From: Allacma fusca
Lineage: Eukaryota > Arthropoda > Collembola > Symphypleona > Sminthuridae
NCBI GenBank assembly: GCA_947179485.1
Contig: OX359245.1
Location: 81,083,067-81,147,066, forward strand
DNA: 64,000 bases
Direction of reading: 5' to 3'
This document shows, one piece after another, positions 1-12,081 of this stretch (within the stretch, counting starts at the first letter, position 1; each line of letters begins with the position of its first letter). Under the pieces are notes generated by a model. The model saw only the letters and a program-made list of their open reading frames with translations, was not told the origin of the DNA and ran no database searches. Both the position numbers and the translations under genes were made by a program.

Positions 1-2100
1 GGGAGTTACTCTGGGCGGAGTTCGTAGTGGAGGTTTCGTGGACGTGTCACTTGAGACATTGGGGAAAGACAAAGGCCACCTAAATTGTCTAATTCGTCGA
101 TTCCAGGAACCCCAAATGGTTTGGATTTTGTAGCTGGGTCAAAGTTTTGTTTTCTACTATTCTCTATTGGTCGACAATATCGGATTCTGAATGCTTACTT
201 GGACGGAATTGGGTTACTTTGGCAATGCAGTATTAACGGGTTGGGGTCTGGGCTTTTTAGGCAAGGCTGGTTTGTATTACCGAGGTAAGTCATTTGGCTT
301 ATTAACGATGATGCAACCGTAAAGCGAGCAAAACACATACTTCAAAGCATAAGTTTCAAATATTGTAACTACAGTTTTTCTCCTTTCCTTTTAGTTCGTT
401 GATAATCCTGGCTTAGTAATCATCTCTGCAGATATAATTTAGTTGAATACAGCACAGACTTACAAATTCAACGAATATAGCACATGCTTAAGGAAATTTG
501 TGTAAATAAATATTCTTCACTTTTTGCAGAAATTTGGCAGATGTCTTAAAATGCTAATGCATGGATGTATTTGCGAAGTACTTATTTTGTTAGGTTTGCA
601 AGCTTGGACATTTATGCGGTAGCATCACCCATTGGTTACTTCCCATAGTAGTGATTTTCCTACATAGTTGTTTGAGAGGGATTACAACATATATGCTAAT
701 ATGTGTAGATAAAAATGTTTTACTATAGGGTAAATCAAATGTAATCCTACGGACATATTAAATGTGTCCATATAAAGGGAATGCTGACTAAGCGGAAACC
801 ACTATATAGTATATGTATTGATTCAGTTTTAGCAGTTGTCTCGTTTCATTGAACTGGAAGGCGTTGCCCATATCATTTCGTCGTGCATTTTAACGGTATA
901 CGCGGTAGTAGGTTTCCTTACGTACATCAGCTGCAACTCCAGTTCGAAAGTGTTCCTTTTTCCTCTGATATCATAAGAGTTGCCCTACCAGTCCGTCGCG
1001 AGTGATATTAATTTTGGTCAATTCAATCAACTAGTATTATTATTATCTTGGTTCGAATTAGTTAGTCTGAGCAAGATTTACTCCTCGTGAAAATAATGTG
1101 TGTTACATGCGTAATGTGAAAAATCCTGAACGTTTTCAAGGGACAAATATTTGTTGACGGTTACTTCTCCAAATCAAAGTGAAATTTTCTAGTATAAATC
1201 TCTGGAACACAACAACTCGAGGGCCTAATTACTTGAACCAACAATATAAAATTCCAGTACCGTGTTAGTATTAATAAATCTCTCGAAATACCTTTATTTC
1301 GTAAGATGTCACTGTATTCGGGTTCTGACATGTACAACATAAATAAATTGGAGTATGTTTTTATGCATGTTTTAAATATGTAAAACATATACACAAGTTT
1401 TTTTCCGTAGGATAGATTGGTTGAAAACGGATAGTATAAACATATTGGCCGGAAGGACATCTGTACATATACGATAGGTTGGTTGAAAATGTATGGTATA
1501 TATATATACGGGCCGGCAGGATGTTTTTACATAGATAGGTTAGTTAATCATGTATGTTTTATACATGTAAGATGACTAATGGATGCACGCAGGCCGAACG
1601 TTCTGTAATGAACGTTGATTCGTGACAATACTTTTACACGAAACTTATGGCACATACATATACAGGCAGAAACGTATTTAATAACAACATGCAAATGTAT
1701 TTATTTGTAATATTATAAACGCATATAATACATTTATTTTGTATACATTTATAATAATTATACATTTTATTATTTGTTTTTTATAAATATATAAAATAAT
1801 TTATTTATTCTATACATATGTGTGTATTTATTTAATTAAAACATTACATGAGAGAAATACATTGTTAACACTGCTGAGGTAGCCCTTATGGAATCAGTGT
1901 ACAATCAACTATTTGTGCGTTTGCTGATTGCAACTTCTTGAGCTAACAATGCTACCTTTTGGGTTGATCACGGGCAAACCTAATGAGTGAAGGCTCGTCG
2001 TAGCTCATTCGTATTTCCTCTGGGTTTCGTCTCTAAAGCAAAACACAGAGTTGTGGGGTAGTAGAATATGCGGGACATTTAGGTAGATATATTTTGCAAT
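1..2100. other. Intergenic, no gene recognised
   Basis: I see no coding region with recognisable similarity here. The short open frames start at TTG or are below 100 codons and have no features. Positions 1680-1860 are very AT-rich. A short tandem repeat at 1411-1570 is listed separately. The boundary near 2100 is where similarity to the region from 50300 begins. Confidence 0.6.
1411..1570. repeat. Tandem repeat, about 62-bp unit, 2.6 copies
   Basis: Three successive units begin GATAGATTGG (1411), GATAGGTTGG (1473) and GATAGGTTAG (1534). The first two are followed by a GTAT-rich stretch, then a GGCCGG core, then ACAT before the next unit. The third unit is truncated. The copies have drifted at several positions, so this is an old minisatellite. 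Confidence 0.7.
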
Positions 2101-2670
2101 ATTAACGTGTAGAAATATTTTCAGGCAATACTATTTAATTTGTAGCTTCAGTCTCACATTTAACAAATGGGGTTTTGATATGTCAGGAATACTTTCAATA
2201 AGTTCAATGTCACTGTCTACATCATCACTGTCTGTTATTGAACACATTCAATAGTGTATTCAATGTGACTTGTGTGGTGAATTTCACGAATTTCTATCAT
2301 TCATGGACGAATTATTGTAAATACCCCAAGATGGAGCTTGCTGTAGTCACAAATTTTTGAATCCAAATTAAATATTATGGTGCGTTTTAAGTACATTGCT
2401 ATTCGTGTGCATTGCTTTAATGAATTTTCTGAGCTCAAAATGTAATTCATTTACTTTATATACCCTTATAATAGTAAAACAAATAAAGCGAGTACCCGAT
2501 AGAACTTTCGTACAGACACCATTCTCTACTTTTAACTTAGAAGTTATAAAAACGAGTCATTTAATTCGAAGTAAGAAGGATCACCAAACCATTGCATTAC
2601 GTACCAAGGTGGCCCACAACTCCCTGAATTACGTAACGACGCGTAACGTTAACTCGTAAAACCACTTACT

Positions 2671-3552
2671 TAGGGTTTGTCGATTTTTAAATGCCATGGC
2701 ATAAATGGCAAATTTGGCAGGCAAATTTGGCAGGCATTTAGGGAATTTATTAACATGGGCAAAAAATTATTTTTTGTGCCATTCTGGCAGAATTGGCATT
2801 TAATATTTTTTGCCTTGGCAAAATTGGCATAAATTAACTATGTTCATGGAGCGCTTTATTTCCACCATCATTAGTGCTTGCTCCGACTGTGGCTAACTTT
2901 AAAATAGGCTTTCAAACAAGCCAAAGAATGTGGGATCATGGATTTGATATACAATTAATTATTTGCAGACACTTTGTATATGTTAATAGCCTCAATGAAA
3001 TTGATGAAGGCGACGAGAAAACCGACGATGAACTTGAAACACTATTGATAATTAAGTGACCGTATTCTGATAGTGATTTGGAACATTTTTAGTTTGTGTA
3101 CACATATTTTTGGCGGTAGTTTTGACTTACAAACAATAGGTCCCAAAAAGTTACAATATAATGTTATCTGTTAATATAATGTTAAACACTTTTGGATGAA
3201 TACTAAAATTAGAAATTGAAAACAAATAGACCAGCATTCTCACATTTGTTCCAAATTTTCGATTTATAATGGTGGCATTTTTGAAAGCATACTCATTGTT
3301 GTTGAGTCTGCTGAACAGATTTGATTTCTTCATGGCACAATACTGCACCTCAACATGCCCCGCAAATGATTTTTTGCGAGAAGTTTTTTGTTGTCATAAT
3401 TTTTGGCATTTTTGCCATGCATTTATTGCCTGTTTGCCCGGCATTTATTTTTAAGGGCAAGGCGAAGGCATAAATTGTTTTTTTGCTTAGCTACGGGCAA
3501 AAAATACCGCGCAGGCAAAATACCTAAGGCATTTAAAAATCGACAAACCCTA
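2671..3552. mobile_element. hAT-like non-autonomous DNA element, 882 bp
   Basis: The left end reads TAGGGTTTGTCGATTTTTAA and the right end is its reverse complement, TTAAAAATCGACAAACCCTA. The element is flanked by identical 8-bp direct repeats CACTTACT (2663-2670 and 3553-3560). The duplicated locus at about 52046 has a single copy, CACCCACT, and no element, so the insertion postdates the duplication. Subterminal regions are full of GGCAAAT/TTGGC motifs, repeated in inverted orientation at the two ends. There is no transposase-length ORF. TIR plus 8-bp duplication fits the hAT superfamily; the assignment is inferred without transposase. Confidence 0.93.
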
Positions 3553-3627
3553 CACTTACTACCCCTGCGTTATGAATTACTTGAACGACCTATTGGTATA
3601 ATCTAACCAGGTACTAGAATTATCAAG

Positions 3628-4309
3628 ACCCAGCCTGCGGTCTGGTGGTGTAGCGAATCTGTAAGGTTGCAGAAGAGCCGGCTTTCGACTGTAGCTCACC
3701 CTAACATACTTTCAGGTCCTGTCTATCTTTCCCTTTACACTTTCGGTATGCAAATGAGGTTTGGAGGTATGTTGCGTATTCTTGGAAGAGTAGCAGCAAT
3801 AGTAGTGTGTGCCGTACACCAATAATGATTCGTAAGATGAATCAGTGTATATGTGCATACTGCGAATGCTGACATTCGGATAAGATTGTGTCCTTGGTAT
3901 ATCCAATATCTCCTCCCTTATGTGCATATCTTCTCTCCCTACCTGTAGCTTACATCCACTCTCTCTCTCTATAGCTAAGTCTGCATATGTGTGTTCTGAT
4001 GTACATGCTTGCGATGCTGCGGGAATGTTGTGTGTTACACCGGGTATATGCATGAAACGGTATGTGCTCATATAGCGGACCTCATACGTAGCGGAGGCCT
4101 TGGTCTCTACCTTCGGTTACAGTCATTTGATGACGAGTTAACATGTGGTTGAGTAAAGTGTGGAATGGACGGACGGTCACACTCCACAATATGTAGCTAA
4201 TGGGCCTGAATGGCTCCAAATTGTAAATAAAAATTTTAAGAGAATAAAGGAGGTAAAGAAAACTCTCTAAGACCTTGCGGTAAATGGGAGTATAAACCCC
4301 ACATTTTTT
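3628..4309. mobile_element. SINE-like retroposon with tRNA-type head, 682 bp
   Basis: Flanked by a 16-bp direct repeat TACTAGAATTATCAAG (3612-3627 and 4310-4325). The duplicated locus near 52110 has the uninterrupted sequence. A long target duplication with no inverted termini indicates target-primed retroposition. The head (3630-3705) carries a box A-like TGGTGTAGCGAATCTGTAAGG stretch and a box B-like GGCTTTCGACTGTAGC, as in tRNA-derived SINEs. The insert ends in a T-rich run. Related heads occur at 6805-6890 and 19310-19365. A truncated LINE is the alternative; I see no reverse transcriptase. Confidence 0.75.
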
Positions 4310-5219
4310 TACTAGAATTATCAAGTTATAACAGTAAAAAAGCTAACAGATATCTAAATCTACGATACAAACAACTAAGTTCGGTGCAATAACACAAATG
4401 TTGTATAATAATCTCCAGACGTTCAATAATGCCAACAATTAATCGATTACAAATTTATTCTGGTAACATTTGTTGCTTTTACACTGAAATTTTTTTTTAT
4501 ATTCAAACTCTCCTTTTTAATTTCCGCCAACCTTTGAGAAAAAGACATTTCCTAAGCGTATCTCCCCTCATATATAAACGTTTATTGGTCAGAATATCTT
4601 GGCCATAGGAGAAGACTTACTTTATCTGCACTCCAGTTCCAGAAACTACTAAGCAATCTCTGGACATTCAAACTAATGTTGGGTTATTAGTTTCGTGATA
4701 ATTTTCATGACTAAGCTTATGAACCAAAATTATTACAATGCAACATGATTCAATTTCAAAAATTTGGACCAGTTTTAAAATCAACAGCTCCTTTGCATGT
4801 GTTACATAGAAATTATTATTGACTGAGAAGTACCTGAATGTTCAGTTATTTTATCAGTGCTTACACGTACCTGACGTGTTTATACCCTTAAGATTCATTT
4901 TTGGATCTACACCCGTACCTAACCTGTAGTTTTAGTTGACTATCGACTGAGCCTGAACATATATCCAAACTGGATGGGCACAAACGCTTTGCACCTGATG
5001 CGCACCTGTACCTGAACCTGTACCCAAATACCCATGTAAAACCTGTACCAATGAGGGACGCTGATTAGTATGTGAATTGTGAAAATGGGTCTCAACAAGG
5101 GTCACTTCTTTAAATATTGTTTATCGCTTCTTACCAGTGTACAACTCTAGTGACTCCCAAGGGGAATTGCAGTAGAGATTAGGGCATCGCATGGATTCAA
5201 AACAAAAGAACCTGGTCCT

Positions 5220-5456
5220 GGAAAATTTTTTGTTTTTGATAGTAAACGCAATACAAAAAAAATCCATATGTTCAACCTCTCTCATGTTACGGCCATTTTA
5301 ATGAATACACTAAATGCATGAAAATGATTCAATGTTGGTGATTAGAAAACTATTTTTCCTTATCAGAAGGGATACGAATAGTTATGAGGCCCGAAATTTG
5401 GAATAATGCACAACTATTCCCATATGTGCATATATACCTTGTGGAAGTCATATACA
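5220..5456. repeat. Segmental duplication block Y, copy 1
   Basis: Matches 56840-57045, including AGAAAACTATTTTTC, the run around GCACAACTATTCC and TATATACCTTGTG. In copy 2 this block is directly continuous with the IR block. In copy 1 about 1.8 kb intervenes (5457-7282). Confidence 0.75.
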
Positions 5457-5487
5457 GTAGCCGTTACTGTGTATATAAGCAATATTC

Positions 5488-5712
5488 TCAAAACGTTTGA
5501 TTGAAATCGGTTCAGTAGTTTTAGAGATAACAGTCACTTGACATAAAGTCCAAAATTTCAAGAATTATTTTCAAAAAACCTATCTGGCCGATTTCAACCA
5601 AATATGAACTCAGCCTTACTTTTGATATAAGTAATGTCCATAAAACATTTCATTGAAATCGGTTCTGTAGTTTTTGTGTAATCGTGCGGAGGGACAATAA
5701 CAGTAACAGAGA
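5488..5712. repeat. Dispersed repeat resembling a retrotransposon 3' tail
   Basis: Contains two imperfect copies of a stretch reading ATTGAAATCGGTTC followed by TGTAGTTTT or CAGTAGTTTT, ending near GTGCGGAGGGACAATAACAG. Such text is common in old non-LTR or Penelope-like tails of arthropod genomes. Identification is by resemblance only. Confidence 0.35.
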
Positions 5713-5714
5713 CA

Positions 5715-5985
5715 GGTTGGATTATGTTGGGAAGCGTGCGCAAACTGCATTAGGTAGTGAATTATTTTAATTGTAGAAGAAATGGGATGAAACTAGGTAT
5801 TCTGCCCAATTACGTTTCATGGAGGGTCAAGTCGCAGCCAAGACAATCATGTGAGACCTCTGTCGTTAAATAGCTCACTTGTTGTTGCAAGGTGTGCATT
5901 ACTTTTGGACTTGCTCATTCGTGTAGTAATGCTTGCTATTACAACTGCTATGACTATTTTAAGCATGTCAAGTGAATAGTATTTA
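5715..5985 (+). pseudogene. Relic of clade-2 ionotropic receptor, C-terminal part
   Basis: The stretch starting GTTGGATTATGTTGGGAAGC aligns with the S2 end and last transmembrane segment (M4) of the IR pseudogenes at 32700-32984 and 47825-48544. The shared GAGACCTCTGTCGTT text encodes the RPLSL motif that precedes M4. Frameshifts and stops break it and nothing upstream of S2 remains. Its 3' flank (6300-7010) also matches the 3' flank of the 46541-48544 pseudogene, so both descend from one duplicated segment. Confidence 0.7.
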
Positions 5986-7282
5986 GCACACCCTACCTAA
6001 GATGCGAATAAAGGTGCTTAGTTCGATGTCACAAATTACCATTGGCACAAACAAGATTATCGGAATCACGGGAAAATGATATACATAATTATGCATACAT
6101 TCATCCTGATGACAAAATGCAGTAAATTGCAGTGGTGTGTAATAAGTCAAAATAAGGGCGCTGTGCTGCCCTAAAAACTTATATAGTAAAAAAACTGTAC
6201 ATTGTCTATACATATAGTGCAGCGTTCTAATTCACTACTTTTATTTTTAAAGAGAAGTTTCGAGCAAAGTAGTTCTAATGGTACCTTTTGATAGTATCAA
6301 GAAATGCAGCTGTTAGGAATATTCAGACACAATAAAGTTGGATAATTGATTGCCCAGGAACCGTTTACAAGGTACTCCCGTACTGAAAACGTTTAAAATA
6401 TGAGTATGAAACGCGAAATATTTTTTCAAAAATCGCATGTAGACAGGTTTCCCGAACGGCAGAACCTGCACGCTGAGCATTTCGAAAAATTACAGTATGT
6501 GAAGGAATTATTGGTTTCATTCGAATTACAGACTGAAATGGAATTATTCAAAAGATATTAGAGGAGAAATATTGCACTGTCAATTGTCTCCCTTCAAAAT
6601 TGGAGGATACATGTGTGCTAGTTACAGTTGTTACAATAATGTTATTAAACCGCCATTCGCCCTGATCGATTTAAATCCACAAGTACCATCGAAAGTCCAG
6701 ATCTTTAACCTCGATACTTATATTATTGAATCGAGGATTAGTTTAAGCTTAATACCAGTGCAAAAAACATTTTAATGTCAGGATGATATAAATATAAGTC
6801 TCGGTGCCTGACCAGTCGGGTGATCTATTAAATTTGTAAGGTATCATGAGCGCAGATTTCGAGTCTAGCTCCCCCAGAAAAGGCAATAAAGATACTATAC
6901 CTAAATTATAATCTGCGATCTATTAAAACTCAAGGTGGTGTCATAGCTTAGCAAATTGCTGGACTTATATTAATAGTTATTTCCTTCTCGAATCGGTTGA
7001 TTATAAGCTACGAAAAATTAAAAACTATGTAAATTGAATTGCTTTTAACTTGTCAACTGAACTAATGATGAATTTAAATGTGTTAATGAACCTAACATGA
7101 TACACATCGTCACAATCGTTAACACTTATGAAAGACGAGAGTGATTCCGATTATGAGAATTAATATTTGTGACCCTAAGCTTGACTTGAAGCCTTTGAAT
7201 ACATGGTTCATTGTTTATAAACATTCGCCACATTAAACGTTTGAATTAAACTAACACTAATCAAATTTTTAAAACGATTTCC
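5985..7282. other. Intergenic, block Z copy 1, no gene
   Basis: Parts of 6300-7010 match 49660-50215, for example ATTGATTGCCCAG (6345 and 49665) and the GTGTCATAGCTTA / GCGTCATAGCTTA stretch. The SINE-like head at 6805-6890 interrupts the match. Nothing coding is recognised. The duplicate of the IR block has no counterpart of this stretch between blocks Y and W. Confidence 0.6.
6805..6890 (+). mobile_element. SINE-like tRNA-type head fragment
   Basis: GTGCCTGACCAGTCGGGTGA, then a box A-like ...TTTGTAAGG and a box B-like GATTTCGAGTCTAGCTC. This lines up with the head of the 3628-4309 retroposon. Target duplications were not found. Confidence 0.45.
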
Positions 7283-7702
7283 CAACCCATCAGGGGTTAT
7301 AAAGTCCAACAGTTCTAAAAGGCCCTCTAAAGTTGAACATTAGCTTTGCGCCAGAAAGTCCCGGGGCTATTTCAAATGGAACTTGAGCATCTGTTTTTGA
7401 GGGAATTACTAAAACTACCATTGAATCACAAGCAGCTGCTTCATTTAATGCGACCCCAAGATAAAAATTTGATGTACTTAAAACTAATCATACAACGTAT
7501 CTAGTTTTGACTTTTGTGTCTACAACCGGTTTACATTTTTTAAGTAAATTGAAGAAATCGCGACATGGTACTAAGCGTTTTTGGTGAATTGTTTACATAA
7601 ACGCGATCTGTGTTTCCCGCACTAAATTAAGATCCTACAGTACGCTCTGAGACACTTTTAAAGAGCTTATATATAATTATTTTGAATTTTTTCTCGTTCT
7701 AA

Positions 7703-9836
7703 ATGTGGTCCTCGAAAATTTCCATAATCATCCTCATTTGTATACTTGCCACCAGGGTGCAAAGTGTTTCCACCCGCAAATGCAAGCATTGCGCAATTTT
7801 TTCTGATTTGGTCGCCTGGCAGAACATATTTTCAGACTGCACGCAAATTCTGTATTTTCCTGACCTATGTATTGACAACTGTCACGAAATACAGCACCCA
7901 TTATCCATATTTAACGAGAAAACTAAACAGAACTACTCGGCATTGAAAAACTCTCGACGTAAATATATAAGGAAATACTCACATTGTCAAGGAATGTTGA
8001 TAGTGAAGGCTACTAGCAACCAGATGGCGTCCCATGCTGTGGACACCTGTGCTCATTTACTTTCATCCAGCATTCAAAGCAATGGGCTGGATTGGCTGCC
8101 TAAAACAATGGCGTATATAAACATCGCAGTGAGGGAGGAAAACTTAAATATGTGCATCAAATCATTAGAAGATACATCAAAGAAATTTTATCGGAAGCGT
8201 GACCTGAGTATGATCAGTTTTATTGGTTTGCAAATTAAGACCCATCAAACAAACAATATTGCAATCTTCGAAGGAGCAAACTATCAAGTAATAAAAATCA
8301 ACAAGTGGTACGTCATTTGTATAAGCTGCTTCATTTTGCAACGAGAACATTTCACGTTGCATTGGGACTTGAGGGAACCGCTTGCCGAATACTTTCGGAG
8401 TAAGCTAGATGTGACCCATGAATCGCTGAATCGACATCAAAGCTACAATTTACATGGATTAAATATGTTCAGACGAACTACTAGAACTATAGATTTTTCT
8501 TTGATTGCATCGTCTTTAACTGCAGCCGGTAGGACCGTTTTTACTCAAAAAGTGGGAAAGGCCTTCCTGTTTTCCCGACTTTGCAACTGAATTTTCTCAG
8601 GTAGCCCCAACCGATATAATCGTACCACATTCCACTAACTTCTGGTCCTTGTTTTTACCACTGTTTACTGAAAGAATCACATTCATGTCTTGCTTTAAGA
8701 CTCGAAGCTCACTTACTTACAGCGTTTATTTGAAACCATTCGAAGCCTCTGTCTGGTTTTTTCTGATCGTTTTTGCTTCATTTACAGGAGTTTTTATTCA
8801 AAGATACTCTCAAATGGGGATGGCAGAACGAGTTATGATTTTTATTTTGCCAATTCGGGCTTTACTGGAAAACGTGGATTTTTCCGACAGAGAAATCCCG
8901 AAAACAAAATGGTTCAACTTTAACATAACGATTTGGCTTTATGTGACAATTGTCCTGAGTAATGCTTACAAAGGAATCTTAACCTCTGACCTGACTGCCT
9001 CTCTACCCATGCGAGGTCTGGAAACATGGAGTGATCTAAATGGGGTTGATTTGATTCCTCCTCTTCTTCCAAGTATGACAAGAAATGACTCAGGCGTACC
9101 TTCAAAGTTTATTGAATATTATAATCAAACGGTTTGGCCCCGCGGACGTTGTCCATTAAAAATGCCATTTACAGCTCTAACAACGATTGGTCAAACCATC
9201 GAGAAACAGATGTTATTATATCAGGCATCGGATAGTAGGTCAATATTTGAAGGTGACATTGAGGGTAAATCAATATTTCAAAATATAATAAGTCAGCTGG
9301 TTTTCCCTGTCGGGAAACCATTTGTTAGTGTTGAGGAGGATGTCTCTAAATGCGAGAACGTGGCCTACATTGATTTTCACAGTACGATGCTAAACTTCAA
9401 GGTTCCGAAGTTCCGACTGAAAACTGTTGGGACAAAACCATTTTTGATGGGACGAGAATCCATTTTGGAAGGCGTCTATGGTTGGGTGTTCCTCGGTAGA
9501 AATACTTATGGTAATAAGCTTTTTAAATTTCTGGAGCTACTTGTTGAAAGTGGGATTTTCCGATGGGTCGGGGCTAGATTTGAAGGGTTAGGCCGAAAAG
9601 GATTTGATTTGGTATATTTGCAAAGTTTGCCAAGAGTTGCAGAATCTCTCAAGTTTCATTCAAATTTAATTCAAACGTTGTTTCTAATTTATACTCTCTC
9701 CTGCGCTACTAGTTTAATTGTTTTCTTGGTTGAAAGAGTATGGTGTTTGTTGAGCCGACAGATGTGTAAAATCTCCTGGAAACGTAGGGCTAAACATAAT
9801 TTCTGCGAAAAGAAAAACGCGAAATCCCAACACTGA
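7703..9836 (+). pseudogene. Ionotropic receptor IR1, broken by one 50-bp deletion
   Basis: Near-duplicate of the intact receptor at 57474-59618, single exon. The first open part (7703-8590, ATG start) covers a hydrophobic N-terminal signal and most of the extracellular ligand-binding region. It then ends at a premature TGA. The second part, in another frame to 9836, carries M1 (PFEASVWFF...), the pore region, M3 with SNAYKGILTSDL, S2 and M4. Alignment places the break between 8563 and 8564, where exactly 50 bases present in the paralog (58338-58387) are missing. Both sides are otherwise free of stops, so loss is recent. The C-terminal tail differs from the paralog and is longer. A TATA-like TTATATATAA lies at 7667. 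The second part has no ATG at its apparent start, so separate translation is unlikely. Confidence 0.88.
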
Positions 9837-12081
9837 AGTGCATTGGGATTTAACATTCGAATTTGTAGTTAATTATTTGTCGTTTCTTTGTTGTTCCCGG
9901 CAATTTAGGCCTCACGCTACTAAATAGCTTACAACCATTCCTGTCTGTACGGCATTACTATTTGAAAATTGTTAGAATTTAGGGTTTACATTTTTTGCAT
10001 GATAAAGAGGAATATAAGTCTTACATTATATTGGCTTATAAAATACGTAGATACTAATGGTTCAAAAATAATAATAAATTTTATTGACTGTATAAGCTAA
10101 GAGAAAATCGTTCTATGCTTAATATATATTCTATTATACAAATATGTCCGGCCACAAATTAAAAAAGTAATTACGGAATTTTGTTCCCCCAAAATTTTCT
10201 GCGTTCGGCAGTGCCTGTTCTTCATAGTAGTGAAGTTGTCATTTAGAATGTATATATTTGACCAGTGAATTGACCGAATGAGGTTTAACAGATAAGCTTC
10301 GCAAGATCACATTTTAGAGTAAACTATTTCAAATAAGATGTTGAAATTAATTAAGTATGATATATGGCATCCAAATTTAATTGGCTTAATTTGTGAAGGA
10401 TACTGCTGTGGAAGAATTGTCCAAATAAAATTTTGTTTACATGAGCGTGTGTGACCGAATATTTAATTCGTATGAAAATTGCTTGGAAACTCCAGACGCT
10501 CAACTAAGAAATTTTGTAGCATGGGCTAAAAAATGCCCGTTATAACGTGCATGTTGAAGTCATATATAGTTGATAGCAGTAATAATTACTGCTATCAGTT
10601 ATAATAAAATAAAAATTATGCTAATTATTACAGTAGTATTTTGTTTCATGGTTTCATTACAAATTACCTCAAAAAAGACAATAAATAATAGAAACGTTTT
10701 ACCTATTCTTTTCATCAAAAATACAAAACCGGCATTCATTGAGGCAAAAATCATGTGCTCGTTACTGAATCATTTTGTTTAAAATTACAATGTATGATGC
10801 AGATTTCGGGAAGTGCTGAAGCCATTTGTTCGACACGGCTGAACGCAAGTAGACTTACATTCTCATGATTGACAGTGTCGAAAAACGTTTTCAAATGTTT
10901 TTCACATTTGAAAAGGCCATGGTCTCTTGGGCATTTTTACAGCAATGTATTTCCGATATTTTTGGTTTTCGCAACATAATACAATAGGATAGGACAAAAA
11001 TATATTTATTAACCGTATTATATTTTAAAGGATCTTGACCTCGAATTTTCTACGTGCAGTTTAGATACATAATGAGTACACCTACTAATTCTATGGGTCA
11101 CGAAAAGGAAAAGAAATTGAGAACACTAACTGAGGGGAAATTTTGAACACACTAAATCGAAAGTACGCGCATAAAGTTTTTAATTATTTCAAGTATCTAA
11201 CAACAACCACTCGGGATTGGGCCATTAAATTAAGGCAAATACATAGAGCTGAGAGTGGTGGGTGGGGTGTATCACTTACTATTTTGTGGTTGAAAACAAA
11301 TCCTTATTAAGACAGTAATTTTATAATACCATGTGAACAGAAAGGGGAAATTGATTGCACGAAGTTGCTCAGCCGCCAGAGTTATGCAATAATTTATAGC
11401 TGGATTTGAATCAAAGGCAGTGCAGATATGTCATGTGTGTCTTGGAAAGTTGTAAATGTGTAGTAAATGAATAGACTTTCGTTATGAAAACATGATAACA
11501 TCCAGTAATAACTTATCTAAAAAAGCATTAAATCGACCGCAAGTAGAGTTGTCACGCGTAATTAAAGTTCAAAAACTGTTCAAAACTTCACCTGATAACT
11601 TAAGATAACTGAAACTAATAGGATAATTAAATCTATTGAAACTTGTAAGCGTAGTCACGTTTTCTTACTATGGAATTATTGGAAACCTAAAATTGACAGC
11701 CTGAATGTGTTCAGGATGTAAACTTCATCCATATAATAAATATACTCGTGAATTGCATTTTTGAAAGCACAAGAAACATTATTCGTCGTTTGGTTAAAAC
11801 AACTTTGAATTACCGATGCGTATAAAACATTCGAATATTAACGTTAAACATAAAATTAAAAAATTATGCTCGCATAAATAGTGTAACTGAGCCATGCATA
11901 CAGAAAACTGAATATAATGGTCCTCTAAATGAAGTGCCAGTTTCCCGCATATATCCTAAGAGGGCTAATTGCTTGCCAGCGAACAGCTTCATAGGATTTG
12001 TGAAGACCTATTCCCACAGATTCCTGCAAAAATTGCTTGGAGTAAAGGTGAATTTTCCCAGCGTCATGTATTTCTCGCGCA
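9837..12081. other. 3' flank of IR1, no further gene
   Basis: Similar to 59619-62030 throughout, with indels. A conserved AATAAA in AAATAAAATTTTG (10425; 60213 in the duplicate) could be the receptor polyadenylation signal. The small frames in this stretch are not conserved between the two copies, which argues against coding. Confidence 0.6.

Larger units (their letters stand above)
2100..5220. repeat. Segmental duplication block X, copy 1
   Basis: Collinear with 50300-53040 once insertions are removed. Matching landmarks include the stretch with CAGTCTCACATTTA (2150 and 50340), AACAAATAAAGCGAGTACC (2479 and 51860), CTACCCCTGCGTTATGAATT (3559 and 52049) and AGAAAAAGACATTT (4535 and 52348). 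Copy 1 holds two insertions that copy 2 lacks (2671-3552 and 3628-4309). Copy 2 holds a solo LTR that copy 1 lacks. No gene is recognised inside the block. Confidence 0.85.

Noticed and set aside
3712-4324. 119- and 80-residue minus-strand frames
   Set aside because: They lie inside the SINE-like insertion or cross its target duplication, and have no recognisable similarity.
8649-9836. Second half of IR1 as a separate gene
   Set aside because: Its apparent start is TTG. It lacks a signal peptide and the N-terminal ligand-binding part, and comparison with IR2 shows it to be the out-of-frame remainder of one receptor.
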